A stretch of 64,000 nucleotides of DNA from Amphibacillus indicireducens. Its GTDB lineage: Bacteria > Bacillota > Bacilli > Bacillales > Amphibacillaceae. Each line of letters begins with the position of its first letter. The first letter of the stretch is position 1. The stretch covers positions 1 to 64,000 of the forward strand of contig NZ_BAABDL010000067.1 of the NCBI RefSeq assembly GCF_039539605.1, written 5' to 3'. A model generated the notes under the pieces. It saw only the letters and a program-made list of their open reading frames with translations. It had not been told where the DNA came from and ran no database searches. This document shows positions 52,849 through 61,566 of this stretch, one piece after another. Position numbers and translations under genes: made by a program.

Positions 52849-52887
52849 ATCCCTTCCAGCATATATATAGTCTATGTTGGGAGGGAT
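52849..52887 (+). promoter_or_regulatory. Hairpin masking the yunB ribosome site
   Basis: ATCCCTTCCAGCATA pairs with TATGTTGGGAGGGAT (two G-U pairs) around a 9-base loop. The right arm contains GGGAGGG, the yunB ribosome site, 4 bases before the GTG start. No T tract follows, so masking of the site rather than termination is likely. Confidence 0.6.
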
Positions 52888-52891
52888 TGTT

Positions 52892-53653
52892 GTGTGGCGA
52901 AAAAAAAGGCGATATGTTGGGACGAAGAAGGATTTATTTGCGCTAACAACAGTTATTTTTTTCTTGATTACATTATTAAGCATCGTTTATGTCAATAATC
53001 GAGTAAAGCCGATTTTATTAGAAATTGCGGAGACTCGAAATGAACAGTATGCCAATATGGCGATGGGCATCGCAATCGGAAATCAAATCAATCAAGACTT
53101 GGAAATAGGTGAGCTAATTACGTTTCAATATGATCAAAATGGACGGGTCGTCAGCTATCAAGTTAATGCGGCATTAGAAACACAAATTCAACGTAATATT
53201 CAGTTTAGAGTTGAACAGTTTCTGAAACTATTGGAACAAGGAGCGGTTCCTGAACAAGCCGATTTATCAGCTCTCGATTTAAGTCAATCAGAAATCGAGC
53301 AAATTCATAGACAAGCGAGCTTAATTGAGATTCCGTTAGGCCAAGCATTTGGTGTGCCGTTACTGGCTAATTTGGGTCCTAAAATTCCGGTTAATTTAGA
53401 AGTGATTGGTTTTGTCAATACGAAGGTTGAGACGTTGATTACTGGGATGAAAATTAATAGTGTTCACATTGAACCTGTTGTTCATATAAATGTTGAGATT
53501 CGCACGGTTATTCCTTTTGGTTCAAAAACGGCAATGATTGATCAATCGATTCCAATTGGTAGTGGTGGTTATAGTGGCGAGGTTCCGCTTTATTATAATG
53601 CGAATCCAAATGATGATATTCCGCTATCGATCCCGTTAGAGCCTGTTGAGTAA
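52892..53653 (+). CDS. yunB: Sporulation protein YunB
   Basis: A 253-residue sporulation protein, membrane-anchored by one segment (about residues 16-36). The family hallmarks 'IPLGQAFGVPLLANLGPKIPVNLEV' in parts (about residues 152-175) and 'EIRTVIPFGSKTAMI' near residue 210 match B. subtilis YunB, which is made under mother-cell control. An ATG at 52874 lies within the hairpin before the ribosome site; GGGAGGG supports the GTG at 52892. Exact function unknown, but it marks an endospore former. Confidence 0.88.
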   Translation: MWRKKRRYVGTKKDLFALTTVIFFLITLLSIVYVNNRVKPILLEIAETRNEQYANMAMGIAIGNQINQDLEIGELITFQYDQNGRVVSYQVNAALETQIQRNIQFRVEQFLKLLEQGAVPEQADLSALDLSQSEIEQIHRQASLIEIPLGQAFGVPLLANLGPKIPVNLEVIGFVNTKVETLITGMKINSVHIEPVVHINVEIRTVIPFGSKTAMIDQSIPIGSGGYSGEVPLYYNANPNDDIPLSIPLEPVE

Positions 53654-53694
53654 TTTTTTTTAAAAAAGTTCCCTAAATGTTCACACAATAGCCT

Positions 53695-53723
53695 TTGACA
53701 CTTGATCAACTAACAGATATAAT
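53695..53723 (+). promoter_or_regulatory. Consensus promoter of the NSS transporter operon
   Basis: TTGACA and TATAAT are separated by exactly 17 bases, the full SigA consensus. The expected transcript starts near 53730 and has a leader of about 158 bases. Confidence 0.85.
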
Positions 53724-53772
53724 CGATCAATGTCAGAAAAAAATAAATCTTTCGATAATTTTCATTATTTTT

Positions 53773-53864
53773 AAAAGAATATTTTCATAGTACTTTAAAT
53801 ACTTCAGATGTCGGTTCTGGTGTATGAAGTATTTGAAGTGAAAATTGTCGGAATATTCTTTTTT
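53773..53864 (+). terminator. Leader terminator-like hairpin before the NSS transporter gene
   Basis: AAAAGAATATT pairs with GAATATTCTTTT, TTTTCA with TGAAAA, and AAATACTTC with GAAGTATTT, in one long jointed stem with a 20-base apical loop. Six T residues follow. It lies inside the leader, 23 bases before the start codon, where it could act as an attenuator. Confidence 0.7.
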
Positions 53865-53887
53865 GTATCAAGGGGGAATTTAGAGAT

Positions 53888-55360
53888 ATGGAAAATAGAT
53901 CACAATGGGGTTCGCGTTTGGGGTTTCTTTTAGCAGCGATGGGTTCTGCAATCGGCTTGGGTAACATTTGGCGCTTCCCGGCTGTGGCGTATGAAAATGG
54001 TGGGGGTGCTTTTTTTATTCCGTACTTATTTGCTTTATTAACAGCAGGGATACCGATGTTAATAATGGAATTTACGATTGGCCATAAATATCGTAGTTCG
54101 GCTCCTCGTGCTTTAAAACGAATCAGTGGTGGTATGGAGTGGATTGGCTGGTGGCAAATTGCCATTTCATTTGTTATTTCAACTTATTATCCGGTAATTG
54201 TCGCATGGGCAAGCATGTATGCTTATTTTTCTTTTTCACAGGCTTGGGGGAATAACCCTGAATCTTTTTTTATGAATGATTTTTTAAATCGAACAGACCC
54301 AGGTACATTTGGTTCAATCGTTCCAAGTGTTTTATGGCCAATGATCATCATTTGGGTAATTGTGTTTGTTATTTTATTTAGAGGGGTTAATAAAGGAATT
54401 GAACTAGCAAACCGAATTTTTATTCCGTTATTATTAATTTGCTTTTTATTAATTGTCATCAGAGCCGTCACACTACCAGGTGCATTCACAGGATTAGAGG
54501 CATTTTTTGCACCAGATTGGTCGTCGATTATGGATGGATCTGTCTGGGTTTCGGCTTATGCACAAATTTTCTTTAGTTTATCAATTGGTTTTGCGATTAT
54601 GGTTACATTTTCATCTTATTTACCTAAAAAGTCTGATATAACGAACAATGCATTTATTACTGGTTTTTCGAATTCATCGTTTGAGTTATTAGCAGGGATT
54701 GGTGTTTTTGCTGCATTAGGTTTTATGGCAGCTCAAACAGGTCAAGAGGTTTCAGAAGTTGTCGAGGGTGGTGTTGGTTTAGCATTTGTCGTCTTTCCTG
54801 AGATCGTCAGCCAAATGCCAGCGTCAGGCCTGTTTGGGTTTCTCTTCTTCGCCTCACTTGTATTGGCGGGTATGTCATCAATGGTTTCGATCTCTGAGAC
54901 TTATATTGCTGGCGTACAGGAGAAGTTTAATGTTTCACGCCGTACATCAGTATTGATCGGTGTCGGCTTCGCTTCAGTTGTTTCGCTGTTGTTTGCTACG
55001 CAAGGTGGTTTAGTTTTACTTGATACGGTTGATTACTTTATTAATAACTACGGCATTGCTTTAGCTGGGCTGATCCAAGTTGTTGGGATCGCTTGGTTTG
55101 CTAGAGAACTTAACAACCTACAAGCTCACGCCGACAGTGTATCGGATATTTTACTCGGCTCATGGTGGCAGTTTTCGTTACGTTTTATCACACCCCTTGT
55201 CTTAGGTTATATGATGATTCAAAACTTAAGAACGGATATGACGAGTGATTATAGTGGGTATCCTAGCGAGTTTTTATTTAATTTTGGTTGGATGGTTGCG
55301 ATTGGGGCGATGATTTTTGGTGTGTTTATTACGATGAAAAAATGGCCGAATGAAAAGTAA
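53888..55360 (+). CDS. Sodium-dependent NSS-family transporter (MetP/SNF type)
   Basis: A 490-residue transporter of the neurotransmitter:sodium symporter family with about 11-12 transmembrane segments. The sodium and substrate site of helix 1 is clear (GSAIGLGNIWRFP, about residues 19-31), followed by 'NGGGAFFIPY'. Bacterial members with a small partner protein import methionine or alanine (MetPS type). The partner is encoded 16 bases downstream. The promoter is consensus and the leader has a terminator-like hairpin. RBS AAGGGGG. Confidence 0.9.
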   Translation: MENRSQWGSRLGFLLAAMGSAIGLGNIWRFPAVAYENGGGAFFIPYLFALLTAGIPMLIMEFTIGHKYRSSAPRALKRISGGMEWIGWWQIAISFVISTYYPVIVAWASMYAYFSFSQAWGNNPESFFMNDFLNRTDPGTFGSIVPSVLWPMIIIWVIVFVILFRGVNKGIELANRIFIPLLLICFLLIVIRAVTLPGAFTGLEAFFAPDWSSIMDGSVWVSAYAQIFFSLSIGFAIMVTFSSYLPKKSDITNNAFITGFSNSSFELLAGIGVFAALGFMAAQTGQEVSEVVEGGVGLAFVVFPEIVSQMPASGLFGFLFFASLVLAGMSSMVSISETYIAGVQEKFNVSRRTSVLIGVGFASVVSLLFATQGGLVLLDTVDYFINNYGIALAGLIQVVGIAWFARELNNLQAHADSVSDILLGSWWQFSLRFITPLVLGYMMIQNLRTDMTSDYSGYPSEFLFNFGWMVAIGAMIFGVFITMKKWPNEK

Positions 55361-55376
55361 TCATAAGGAGTGAGGA

Positions 55377-55478
55377 ATGATGTCAGCATCAGCAATTGTT
55401 ATGATGATGATTGGTATGTTAATTATTTGGGGTGGGTTAGCTGTTAGTGTGATCCACGCATTTAAGTCAAGTAAATAA
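55377..55478 (+). CDS. Small subunit of the NSS transporter (MetS-like)
   Basis: A 33-residue protein starting MMSASAIVMMMIGMLIIWGG, one membrane helix with a short basic tail (HAFKSSK). It fits the methionine/alanine import small-subunit family (MetS), which is needed for activity of the large partner just upstream. AAGGAG is 6 bases before the first of two ATGs; either may be used. Both genes end at the terminator downstream. Confidence 0.85.
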   Translation: MMSASAIVMMMIGMLIIWGGLAVSVIHAFKSSK

Positions 55479-55489
55479 GCTAGTCAGTA

Positions 55490-55531
55490 AAATAAGCGTT
55501 GTTCATCTAAGATCTAACAACGCTTATTTTT
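55490..55531. terminator. Bidirectional terminator between the NSS operon and lytH
   Basis: AAATAAGCGTTGTT and AACAACGCTTATTT are perfect 14-base complements around a 12-base loop. It overlaps the lytH stop codon on the minus strand. Confidence 0.88.
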
Positions 55532-56465
55532 GTTGCTCTGCTCTTTTTAATGAAGGAAAAGGGTCAAATGCCCATTGATTTTCACCATTATCTTTATACA
55601 TACCATAGTGTAGATGTGGAGGAAACTTACCTGATGTCCCTGGAGGGCCGTACCCAGTTGATCCAACATAACCAATGACTTGTCCAGGCTCGACAATATC
55701 ACCTACATTTAAATCAGCTTCAAAACCATGTAAATGAGCATAGTAGTGATAAATATTATCTAGATCACGAATACCGATTCGCCAGCCACCATATCGATTC
55801 CAGCCTTTGATTTCAATTGTGCCGTAAGTCGTTGCTCTCACAGGTGTACCATAACCGGCAAAAATATCTGTTCCTTCATGAATTCTTCGTCCACCAAATC
55901 CGCGTGCATCTCCCCACGTGCTTCTGTAGCTGTAATTAAAATGTTTCGGTACAGGAAAGGCGCGCTCATCAAGTGCAGTCGTTCGATATGTCTGATAAAT
56001 TTTTGCGTTTTGTTTAATTGTTTTTACCGCTAATGGACGCTGATAATAATCCCACAAAGCTTGTTGGATATTGAGTTCGTTTAAACCATAGGATGATAAA
56101 TAATCAGCGATTGTATAGAGTTGATCTTCTGGGTTATCTGGATCAGCTAAACCATCACCATTTCCATCTTTGCCAATCCCATGGTGAAGATTGATTGCTG
56201 TTATCGATTGATACTGGTCAATATTTGTGATCCCAAACCATTGATGTTCAGGCAACGTAATTGAGATCGATCGTTTATCTTGATGAATTTGTCGTTCATA
56301 TTGATCGATGGCCGCTAAATAATACCACGGGACTTGCGAAATGGCTTCAGTTTTTCGGTAGAGTGCTTCTCTTTCCGTGTCTAAATCAAGTTCTTCACTA
56401 GCTAGATTAGTGATCGCAAACAATTGAAAAAAGATCAGAAAACAAAGCATTATTTTAATCATCAA
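55524..56465 (-). CDS. lytH: M23 peptidoglycan endopeptidase LytH-like
   Basis: A 313-residue secreted peptidase with an N-terminal signal (MMIKIM, hydrophobic to about residue 20). The M23 zinc site is complete: His196 and Asp200 in RIHEGTDIF, His244 in YAHL and His284/His286 in HLHYG. B. subtilis LytH (YunA) is an L-Ala-D-Glu endopeptidase that shapes spore cortex peptidoglycan and maps beside yunB and yutD, as here. The region before the peptidase (about residues 30-165) holds a DGNGDGLADPDNPED loop like a calcium-binding site. RBS GAGGTTG. Confidence 0.85.
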   Translation of the reverse strand: MMIKIMLCFLIFFQLFAITNLASEELDLDTEREALYRKTEAISQVPWYYLAAIDQYERQIHQDKRSISITLPEHQWFGITNIDQYQSITAINLHHGIGKDGNGDGLADPDNPEDQLYTIADYLSSYGLNELNIQQALWDYYQRPLAVKTIKQNAKIYQTYRTTALDERAFPVPKHFNYSYRSTWGDARGFGGRRIHEGTDIFAGYGTPVRATTYGTIEIKGWNRYGGWRIGIRDLDNIYHYYAHLHGFEADLNVGDIVEPGQVIGYVGSTGYGPPGTSGKFPPHLHYGMYKDNGENQWAFDPFPSLKRAEQQK

Positions 56466-56612
56466 TACAACCTCATTTTAGAAAGTTAATACATTTAATA
56501 TGGTCAAAAAAACCGGAATCATAACTACCAGTTTGAACCAACCAGTTTTTGAGAACTTCAGCTGTTGAAGTTTATGACTCTGTGCTAAAATAGAAACGAA
56601 CATGTCTTATAC

Positions 56613-56621
56613 TGTTATAAT
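56613..56621 (+). promoter_or_regulatory. Extended -10 promoter of yutD
   Basis: TGTTATAAT is an extended -10 about 40 bases before yutD; the -35 is weak. Confidence 0.45.
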
Positions 56622-56662
56622 TTAATGATGACTAGGATTATTTATAAAAGGGGTATCGTCAC

Positions 56663-56947
56663 ATGATAGAAGAAGTAGTCGTAGAAGGTCAGGTTTATCA
56701 ATTGGTTGAAAATTATAAAAGTGGCTTTGACAAAAAAGTGTTTGCCGAAAGGTATAGTGATATTTTAGCGAAGTATGACTTTATTGTTGGCGATTGGGGC
56801 TACGACCAATTAAGGCTAAAAGGCTTTTTTGATGATCAAAATCCTAAGGCGACGTTTGATACGAAGGCAGCGGCAATCGATGATTACTTATTAGAGTATT
56901 GTAATTTTGGCTGTGCCTACTTTGTCGTCAAACGAATTGTTAAGTAA
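56663..56947 (+). CDS. yutD: YutD family protein (DUF1027)
   Basis: A 94-residue cytoplasmic protein of the YutD family, found through the Bacillales. It has the family run 'ERYSDILAKYDFIVGDWGYDQLRLKGFF' in parts (about residues 29-56) and ends with 'YLLEYCNFGCAYFVVKRI'. Two cysteines close to the end are separated by three residues. Function unknown. In B. subtilis it also lies near lytH (yunA) and hom. RBS AAAGGGG. Confidence 0.87.
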   Translation: MIEEVVVEGQVYQLVENYKSGFDKKVFAERYSDILAKYDFIVGDWGYDQLRLKGFFDDQNPKATFDTKAAAIDDYLLEYCNFGCAYFVVKRIVK

Positions 56948-56950
56948 TTA

Positions 56951-56999
56951 AAAAACGCTTAGTTTTTCACTCAATAAAAAGTGAAAGCTAAGCGTTTTT
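56951..56999. terminator. Bidirectional terminator between yutD and yutG
   Basis: AAAAACGCTTAG and CTAAGCGTTTTT are perfect complements, with TTTTTCAC/GTGAAA inside. U-rich ends arise on both strands. Confidence 0.88.
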
Positions 57000-57006
57000 G
57001 TTTCGT

Positions 57007-57516
57007 TTAATCAACTTCTTCATCATTTGCCAAACTATGAGCAAGTCGACTCGATGCAGCTGCAGCAATTGCGCCGATAATATCATCAAGGAATGTGTTG
57101 CACTTTCCAGTTGACTTATCATTGAGATCCTTTAAAATTCCAGGCTTCTGTTTATCGATAAAACCATAATTGGTGAAACCGATCGACCCATAGACGTTGA
57201 CGATTGACAGAGCGATAATCTCATCAATGCCATATAACCCTTCATCAGTAAAAATCGTCTCTTGAAGCGGGGAATCTAATTTCCCTTGTTCAGCAAGGAC
57301 ATCAAGTTGAATTCCAGTGATGACAGCATTTTGCACTTCACGTTTACTTAAGACACGATCGACGTGTTTAATACACTTTTCTAACGTTAATGATTCTTGG
57401 TAAGGTGACTGAAGATAATGAACTAGCTCACCGATATCTTTAAGTGTGACACCGCGTTCTTTAATCCATTCACGGGCTTTTCTTTCTAGAGCTGTTTTTG
57501 GTTTTTCTTCTGACAT
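57007..57516 (-). CDS. yutG: Phosphatidylglycerophosphatase A-type protein (YutG)
   Basis: A 169-residue PgpA-family protein. The conserved ending 'DDIIGAIAAAASSRLAHSL' (about residues 143-161), 'FTDEGLYGIDEIIAL' and 'VNVYGSIGFTNYGFIDK' match the Bacillus YutG group. Proteobacterial PgpA dephosphorylates phosphatidylglycerophosphate with membrane helices, whereas this short soluble form has only the catalytic-type core. The open frame reaches 57537, but GATGGGG spacing points to the ATG at 57516. It is convergent with yutD. Confidence 0.8.
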   Translation of the reverse strand: MSEEKPKTALERKAREWIKERGVTLKDIGELVHYLQSPYQESLTLEKCIKHVDRVLSKREVQNAVITGIQLDVLAEQGKLDSPLQETIFTDEGLYGIDEIIALSIVNVYGSIGFTNYGFIDKQKPGILKDLNDKSTGKCNTFLDDIIGAIAAAASSRLAHSLANDEEVD

Positions 57517-57724
57517 GTAACCCCATCCCATCTGCAAATTATTTAGTCATATTCTAACGAAAATTATTGATTTTTACAAATTGTTACACAGTACTTACGG
57601 ATGTTCTTACTATAACCGATCATATCACTAATCAAACAAAAAAGATATTGAAAGGATTGCAAGACACGTTTATAATGGTTGGAAAGGAATTTTCACTTTT
57701 TTCTGAAATTTACGTTAATTTATC

Positions 57725-57753
57725 TTGAATCAATTCGAACTTAGATGTATAAT
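57725..57753 (+). promoter_or_regulatory. Promoter of the hom-thrC-thrB operon
   Basis: TTGAAT, 17 bases, TATAAT, ending 57 bases before the hom start codon. No attenuator or riboswitch is visible in the leader. Confidence 0.7.
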
Positions 57754-57810
57754 GTCCACTATGAACAAACATTTGTACATTATGAGAGAACAAAAAGGGG
57801 AGGCATTAAA

Positions 57811-59103
57811 ATGGATACGGTAAAAATAGGCTTGTGTGGACTAGGGACGGTTGGAACGGGTGTTGTCAAAGTGTTACAAGGACACCAAGAAAGAATTCAA
57901 CATATGTTAGGTTGCAAAATTGAAATTGAAAAAGTTTTAGCACATGATATTTCTAAAGCAAGGGATGTTGAGATTGATCCAAATTGGTTAACGACAGATC
58001 CATCTGACCTTGTAGATCATGATGAGATTGAAGTGATTGTTGAAGTAATGGGTGGAATCGATGAAACATATAAAATCCTAGAACGTGCATTAAAAAATAA
58101 AAAGCATGTTGTTACGGCTAATAAAGACTTAATGGCATTGCACGGTCAAAAATTAATTCAAATCGCAAAAGAAAATCAGTGTGATATTCAATATGATGCG
58201 AGTATCGCTGGTGGTATTCCGATTGTTCGAACATTAGTTGATGGCTTGGCTTCTGATCATATTGAAAAAGTAATGGGGATTGTTAATGGGACGACAAACT
58301 TTATTATGACAAAGATGACGAAGGAAGGTTTAGACTTTGACGTTGTCTTAAAAGAAGCGCAAAAATTAGGTTTTGCTGAAGCGGATCCGAGTGCAGATGT
58401 TGATGGACTTGATGCTGCTCGTAAGATGGTTCTATTAGCTAATTTAGCATTTAAAATGGAATTAAATCTTGATGATGTCAAAGTGAAAGGGATTCGACAA
58501 GTTACCCAAGAAGATATTAATTTTGCCGATAATTTAGGCTATACAATCAAATTAATCGGGATTGCTTCAATGGATGACCATAAGGCCGAAGTGACTGTTG
58601 AACCAACACTTTTACCGAAAGATCACCCATTAGCACTCGTTAATGATGAATTTAACGCTGTTTTTGTCCACGGTGAAGCGGTGGGAGAAACAATGTTCTA
58701 TGGACCGGGAGCTGGTAGTTTACCAACAGCAACAGCGGTCGTATCAGACTTAATGGAAGTCATTCGTCATTTACGCTTAGGAATCAGTGGGAAATCATAT
58801 GTTGAACCACAATTCAAACGACAATTAAAGGCTGATCATGAAAAATTCTCACGCCATTTTATCCGTTTAGACGTTGAAGATCAAGCGGGTGCTTTCCAAG
58901 AGATCACAAACGTTTTTTCTGAAAACAGTGTGAGCTTTGCGAAAATTTTGCAATTACCAGCTAAAGAAAAAGGTCGAGCAGAAATTGTGATGGTCACACA
59001 CCATATCAGTCAAGAACAGTTACTAAAAAGTATGCAAGCACTAGAAAAACTAACAGTAGTCAAACGACTAATTAGTCATTATCGAGTGGATGGGGAGGAA
59101 TAA
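57811..59103 (+). CDS. hom: Homoserine dehydrogenase
   Basis: Reduces aspartate semialdehyde to homoserine, 430 residues, with three domains: NAD(P)-binding Rossmann (GLCGLGTVGTGVV, about residues 6-18), the catalytic domain with 'GGIPIVRTL' and 'GIVNGTTNFIMTKM' (about residues 156-165), and a C-terminal ACT domain (from about residue 350) for threonine feedback control. The frame opens at 57745, but GGGGAGG supports 57811. Three bases after its stop comes thrC. It has the Bacillus operon order. Confidence 0.96.
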   Translation: MDTVKIGLCGLGTVGTGVVKVLQGHQERIQHMLGCKIEIEKVLAHDISKARDVEIDPNWLTTDPSDLVDHDEIEVIVEVMGGIDETYKILERALKNKKHVVTANKDLMALHGQKLIQIAKENQCDIQYDASIAGGIPIVRTLVDGLASDHIEKVMGIVNGTTNFIMTKMTKEGLDFDVVLKEAQKLGFAEADPSADVDGLDAARKMVLLANLAFKMELNLDDVKVKGIRQVTQEDINFADNLGYTIKLIGIASMDDHKAEVTVEPTLLPKDHPLALVNDEFNAVFVHGEAVGETMFYGPGAGSLPTATAVVSDLMEVIRHLRLGISGKSYVEPQFKRQLKADHEKFSRHFIRLDVEDQAGAFQEITNVFSENSVSFAKILQLPAKEKGRAEIVMVTHHISQEQLLKSMQALEKLTVVKRLISHYRVDGEE

Positions 59104-59106
59104 TTG

Positions 59107-60168
59107 ATGGCGTGGCAAGGACTTTTACAAGAATATAAAGCATTTTTACCGATAACTGATCACACACCAATGATTAGCTTACATGAAGGGAATACACCGT
59201 TAATCAAATTAGAAAAAATTTCTGAAAAATATGGAATTGAAGCCTATGCAAAAGTAGAGGGAATTAACCCAACAGGCTCATTTAAAGATCGTGGTATGGT
59301 AATGGCGATTGCAAAGGCAATTGAAGATGGTGCGAAAACAGTCATCTGTGCCTCGACTGGTAATACGTCTGCTTCAGCGTCTGCTTATGCAGCAAGAGCT
59401 GGACTAAGATCAATTATTATTATCCCAGAAGGTAAAATCGCTCAAGGGAAACTTGCTCAAGCAGTTATGTATGGGGCAGAAACCTATTCAATTGAAGGAA
59501 ACTTTGATGATGCATTGAGAATGGTAAGAAAATTAGGTGAACGAGACGATATTACCCTCGTGAACTCTGTTAACCCGTATCGAATTGAAGGACAAAAAAC
59601 AGCTGCTTTTGAAGTGTGTGACGTCCTTGGAACAGCTCCTGACTATTTATTCATTCCAGTCGGTAATGCTGGGAATATTACAGCTTATTGGAAGGGATTC
59701 AAAGAGTATCATGAGTTAAAACAAACAGGCTTACCGAAAATGATGGGCTACGAGGCAAGTGGCTCAGCTGCGATTGTCAATGATCGAGTGATTGAAAATC
59801 CTGAAACAGTTGGAACAGCAATCCGAATCGGTAACCCAGCAAGTTGGAAGCAAGCAGTTGCTGCTCGTGATGAATCAGGTGGGCTTATCGATGAAATTAC
59901 CGATGATCAGATGATTGCCGCTTACCAATGGCTTGCTGAAAATGAAGGGATTTTCGCAGAACCAGCTTCTAACTCATCAATTGCTGGATTGTTTAAGGCA
60001 TTAGAAGCGGGGCAAGTTGAAAAAGGTGCAAAAGTTGTTTGTGTTTTAACAGGAAACGGGTTAAAAGATCCAGATACTGCGATTGAGTACAGCACTATTA
60101 AACCAACTGTCTTACCAAATGATGATGACGTTGTGATTCGGGAAATTGTAGGTCGTGACTCACAATGA
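59107..60168 (+). CDS. thrC: Threonine synthase
   Basis: PLP enzyme converting O-phosphohomoserine to threonine, 353 residues. PLP lysine is Lys60 in TGSFKDRGM. The phosphate-binding loop 'VGNAGNITAYW' (about residues 187-197) and 'ASTGNTSASASAYAARAG' are characteristic. The ATG at 59107 has GGGGAGG in the end of hom; an upstream TTG at 59104 is not needed. It overlaps thrB by 4 bases. Confidence 0.96.
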   Translation: MAWQGLLQEYKAFLPITDHTPMISLHEGNTPLIKLEKISEKYGIEAYAKVEGINPTGSFKDRGMVMAIAKAIEDGAKTVICASTGNTSASASAYAARAGLRSIIIIPEGKIAQGKLAQAVMYGAETYSIEGNFDDALRMVRKLGERDDITLVNSVNPYRIEGQKTAAFEVCDVLGTAPDYLFIPVGNAGNITAYWKGFKEYHELKQTGLPKMMGYEASGSAAIVNDRVIENPETVGTAIRIGNPASWKQAVAARDESGGLIDEITDDQMIAAYQWLAENEGIFAEPASNSSIAGLFKALEAGQVEKGAKVVCVLTGNGLKDPDTAIEYSTIKPTVLPNDDDVVIREIVGRDSQ

Positions 60169-61046
60169 CTTTTATGATTAAAGTGCCAGCCACTACTGCA
60201 AATATAGGGGCTGGCTTTGATTCAATTGGGATTGCATTAAATTTATATTTAACGTTGAAAGTGACCGAGGCAGATCGACTGGAATTTGTTCTCCTGTCAG
60301 ATCAACTTGAAGGGTTACCGACAGATGAATCGAATTTTATTTATCAGATTGCCAAAAGAGTAGCAGAGAGATATCAAGTCGATATCTTACCACCATGTCG
60401 GATTGAAATGACAAGTGAGATTCCATTTGCGAGGGGACTCGGCAGTAGTGCGACAGCGATTGTTGCGGGAATCGAGCTTGCCAATCAATTGTTGCAATTA
60501 AACTTAACAGCTGATGAAAAAGTATTGCTTGCAACTGAGATTGAAGGGCATCCTGACAATGTTGCACCTGCTGTTTTGGGTGGTTGTGTGATCGGTCATT
60601 ATGATCAGACACTTGAAACGATTCGTGTTCCGATTGATGACTTAAGTTTTGTCACGATCATCCCCGACTTCGAATTAAAAACAAGTGATGCGCGCGAGAT
60701 TTTACCTAAACAATTCACACACAGTGAGAGTGTAAGAGCAAGTAGTGTTGCCAATGTTAGTGTTGCAGCGATCTGCCAACAAAACTGGCCCGTATTAGGG
60801 AAGTTGATGAAAAAAGATCTATTTCATCAGCCTTACCGAAAAGCGTTAATTCCTCATTACACTCAAATTGAAGATACTTTAGCAGACAATGTCTATGGTT
60901 TATATTTGAGTGGTGCTGGACCAACAATGATCGCTCTAGCAAGTCAGGAACAAGTAAATAAACACTTTGATCATTGGAAGGAAGCTTTTCCACAATTGGA
61001 TTGGCACGTACTTGAGGCTGTTAATCAAGGGGTATCTGTTAAGTAA
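60165..61046 (+). CDS. thrB: Homoserine kinase
   Basis: GHMP-family kinase that phosphorylates homoserine, 293 residues. The ATP-binding loop PFARGLGSSATAIVAG (about residues 87-102) is clear, as is the N-terminal 'VPATTANIGAGFDSIGIAL'. The stop/start overlap ATGA with thrC shows coupled translation. It is last in the threonine operon, followed by a terminator. Confidence 0.96.
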   Translation: MTFMIKVPATTANIGAGFDSIGIALNLYLTLKVTEADRLEFVLLSDQLEGLPTDESNFIYQIAKRVAERYQVDILPPCRIEMTSEIPFARGLGSSATAIVAGIELANQLLQLNLTADEKVLLATEIEGHPDNVAPAVLGGCVIGHYDQTLETIRVPIDDLSFVTIIPDFELKTSDAREILPKQFTHSESVRASSVANVSVAAICQQNWPVLGKLMKKDLFHQPYRKALIPHYTQIEDTLADNVYGLYLSGAGPTMIALASQEQVNKHFDHWKEAFPQLDWHVLEAVNQGVSVK

Positions 61047-61065
61047 TTCATTTATACAGCATACT

Positions 61066-61102
61066 AAAAAGACTACTTTAGCAAATCCAAAGTAGTCTTT
61101 TT
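61066..61102 (+). terminator. Terminator of the threonine operon
   Basis: AAAAAGACTACTTT pairs perfectly with AAAGTAGTCTTTTT around a 9-base loop. Confidence 0.88.
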
Positions 61103-61139
61103 AGCTTGTTCGTTTTTAAAAAGTGCTTCTATTTACAAC

Positions 61140-61364
61140 TCAAACAATTTGTTCTATTTCACGTACGCCAGGCACTTCTGATACGAGGGCACGCTCAATT
61201 CCTGCTTTAAGTGTTAACGTTGAGCTCGGGCAGTTCCCACATGCTCCAAGTAAACGGAGACGTACAATTCCTTGATTGACATCAACTAGTTCTACATCGC
61301 CACCGTCACGCAGTAAGAATGGACGTAATCTCTTTAAAACTTCTTGGACTTGTTCTTGCATCAT
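61140..61364 (-). CDS. yutI: NFU-type iron-sulfur carrier (YutI-like)
   Basis: A 74-residue NifU C-terminal-domain protein that carries an Fe-S cluster to target enzymes. The cluster motif is Cys42-Gly-Asn-Cys45 in 'LGACGNCPSSTLTLKAGIE' (from about residue 39). It is shorter than B. subtilis YutI at the N-end but has the whole domain. It is divergent from the A-type carrier gene. RBS AGAAAGGAG. It complements the suf operon in this window. Confidence 0.9.
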   Translation of the reverse strand: MMQEQVQEVLKRLRPFLLRDGGDVELVDVNQGIVRLRLLGACGNCPSSTLTLKAGIERALVSEVPGVREIEQIV

Positions 61365-61504
61365 CCATCTACTCCTTTCTGTCTCACTTTTTCAATTATA
61401 CCATTTATTTTGAGAATTAAGAAGCGATCAAGATTATTTCTCGGGAAATAATTTAATCGATCTGAATCGAATGAATCAGCTTTTTTATTGTGTGAGCGGT
61501 GAAT

Positions 61505-61533
61505 TTGAATTTATAGTTCTTTTTACGTATACT
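61505..61533 (+). promoter_or_regulatory. Promoter of the A-type carrier gene
   Basis: TTGAAT, 17 bases, TATACT, about 33 bases before the start codon. Confidence 0.65.
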
Positions 61534-61566
61534 GTAAGGTAAGAATGATGAGGAGGGTAAGGATTG

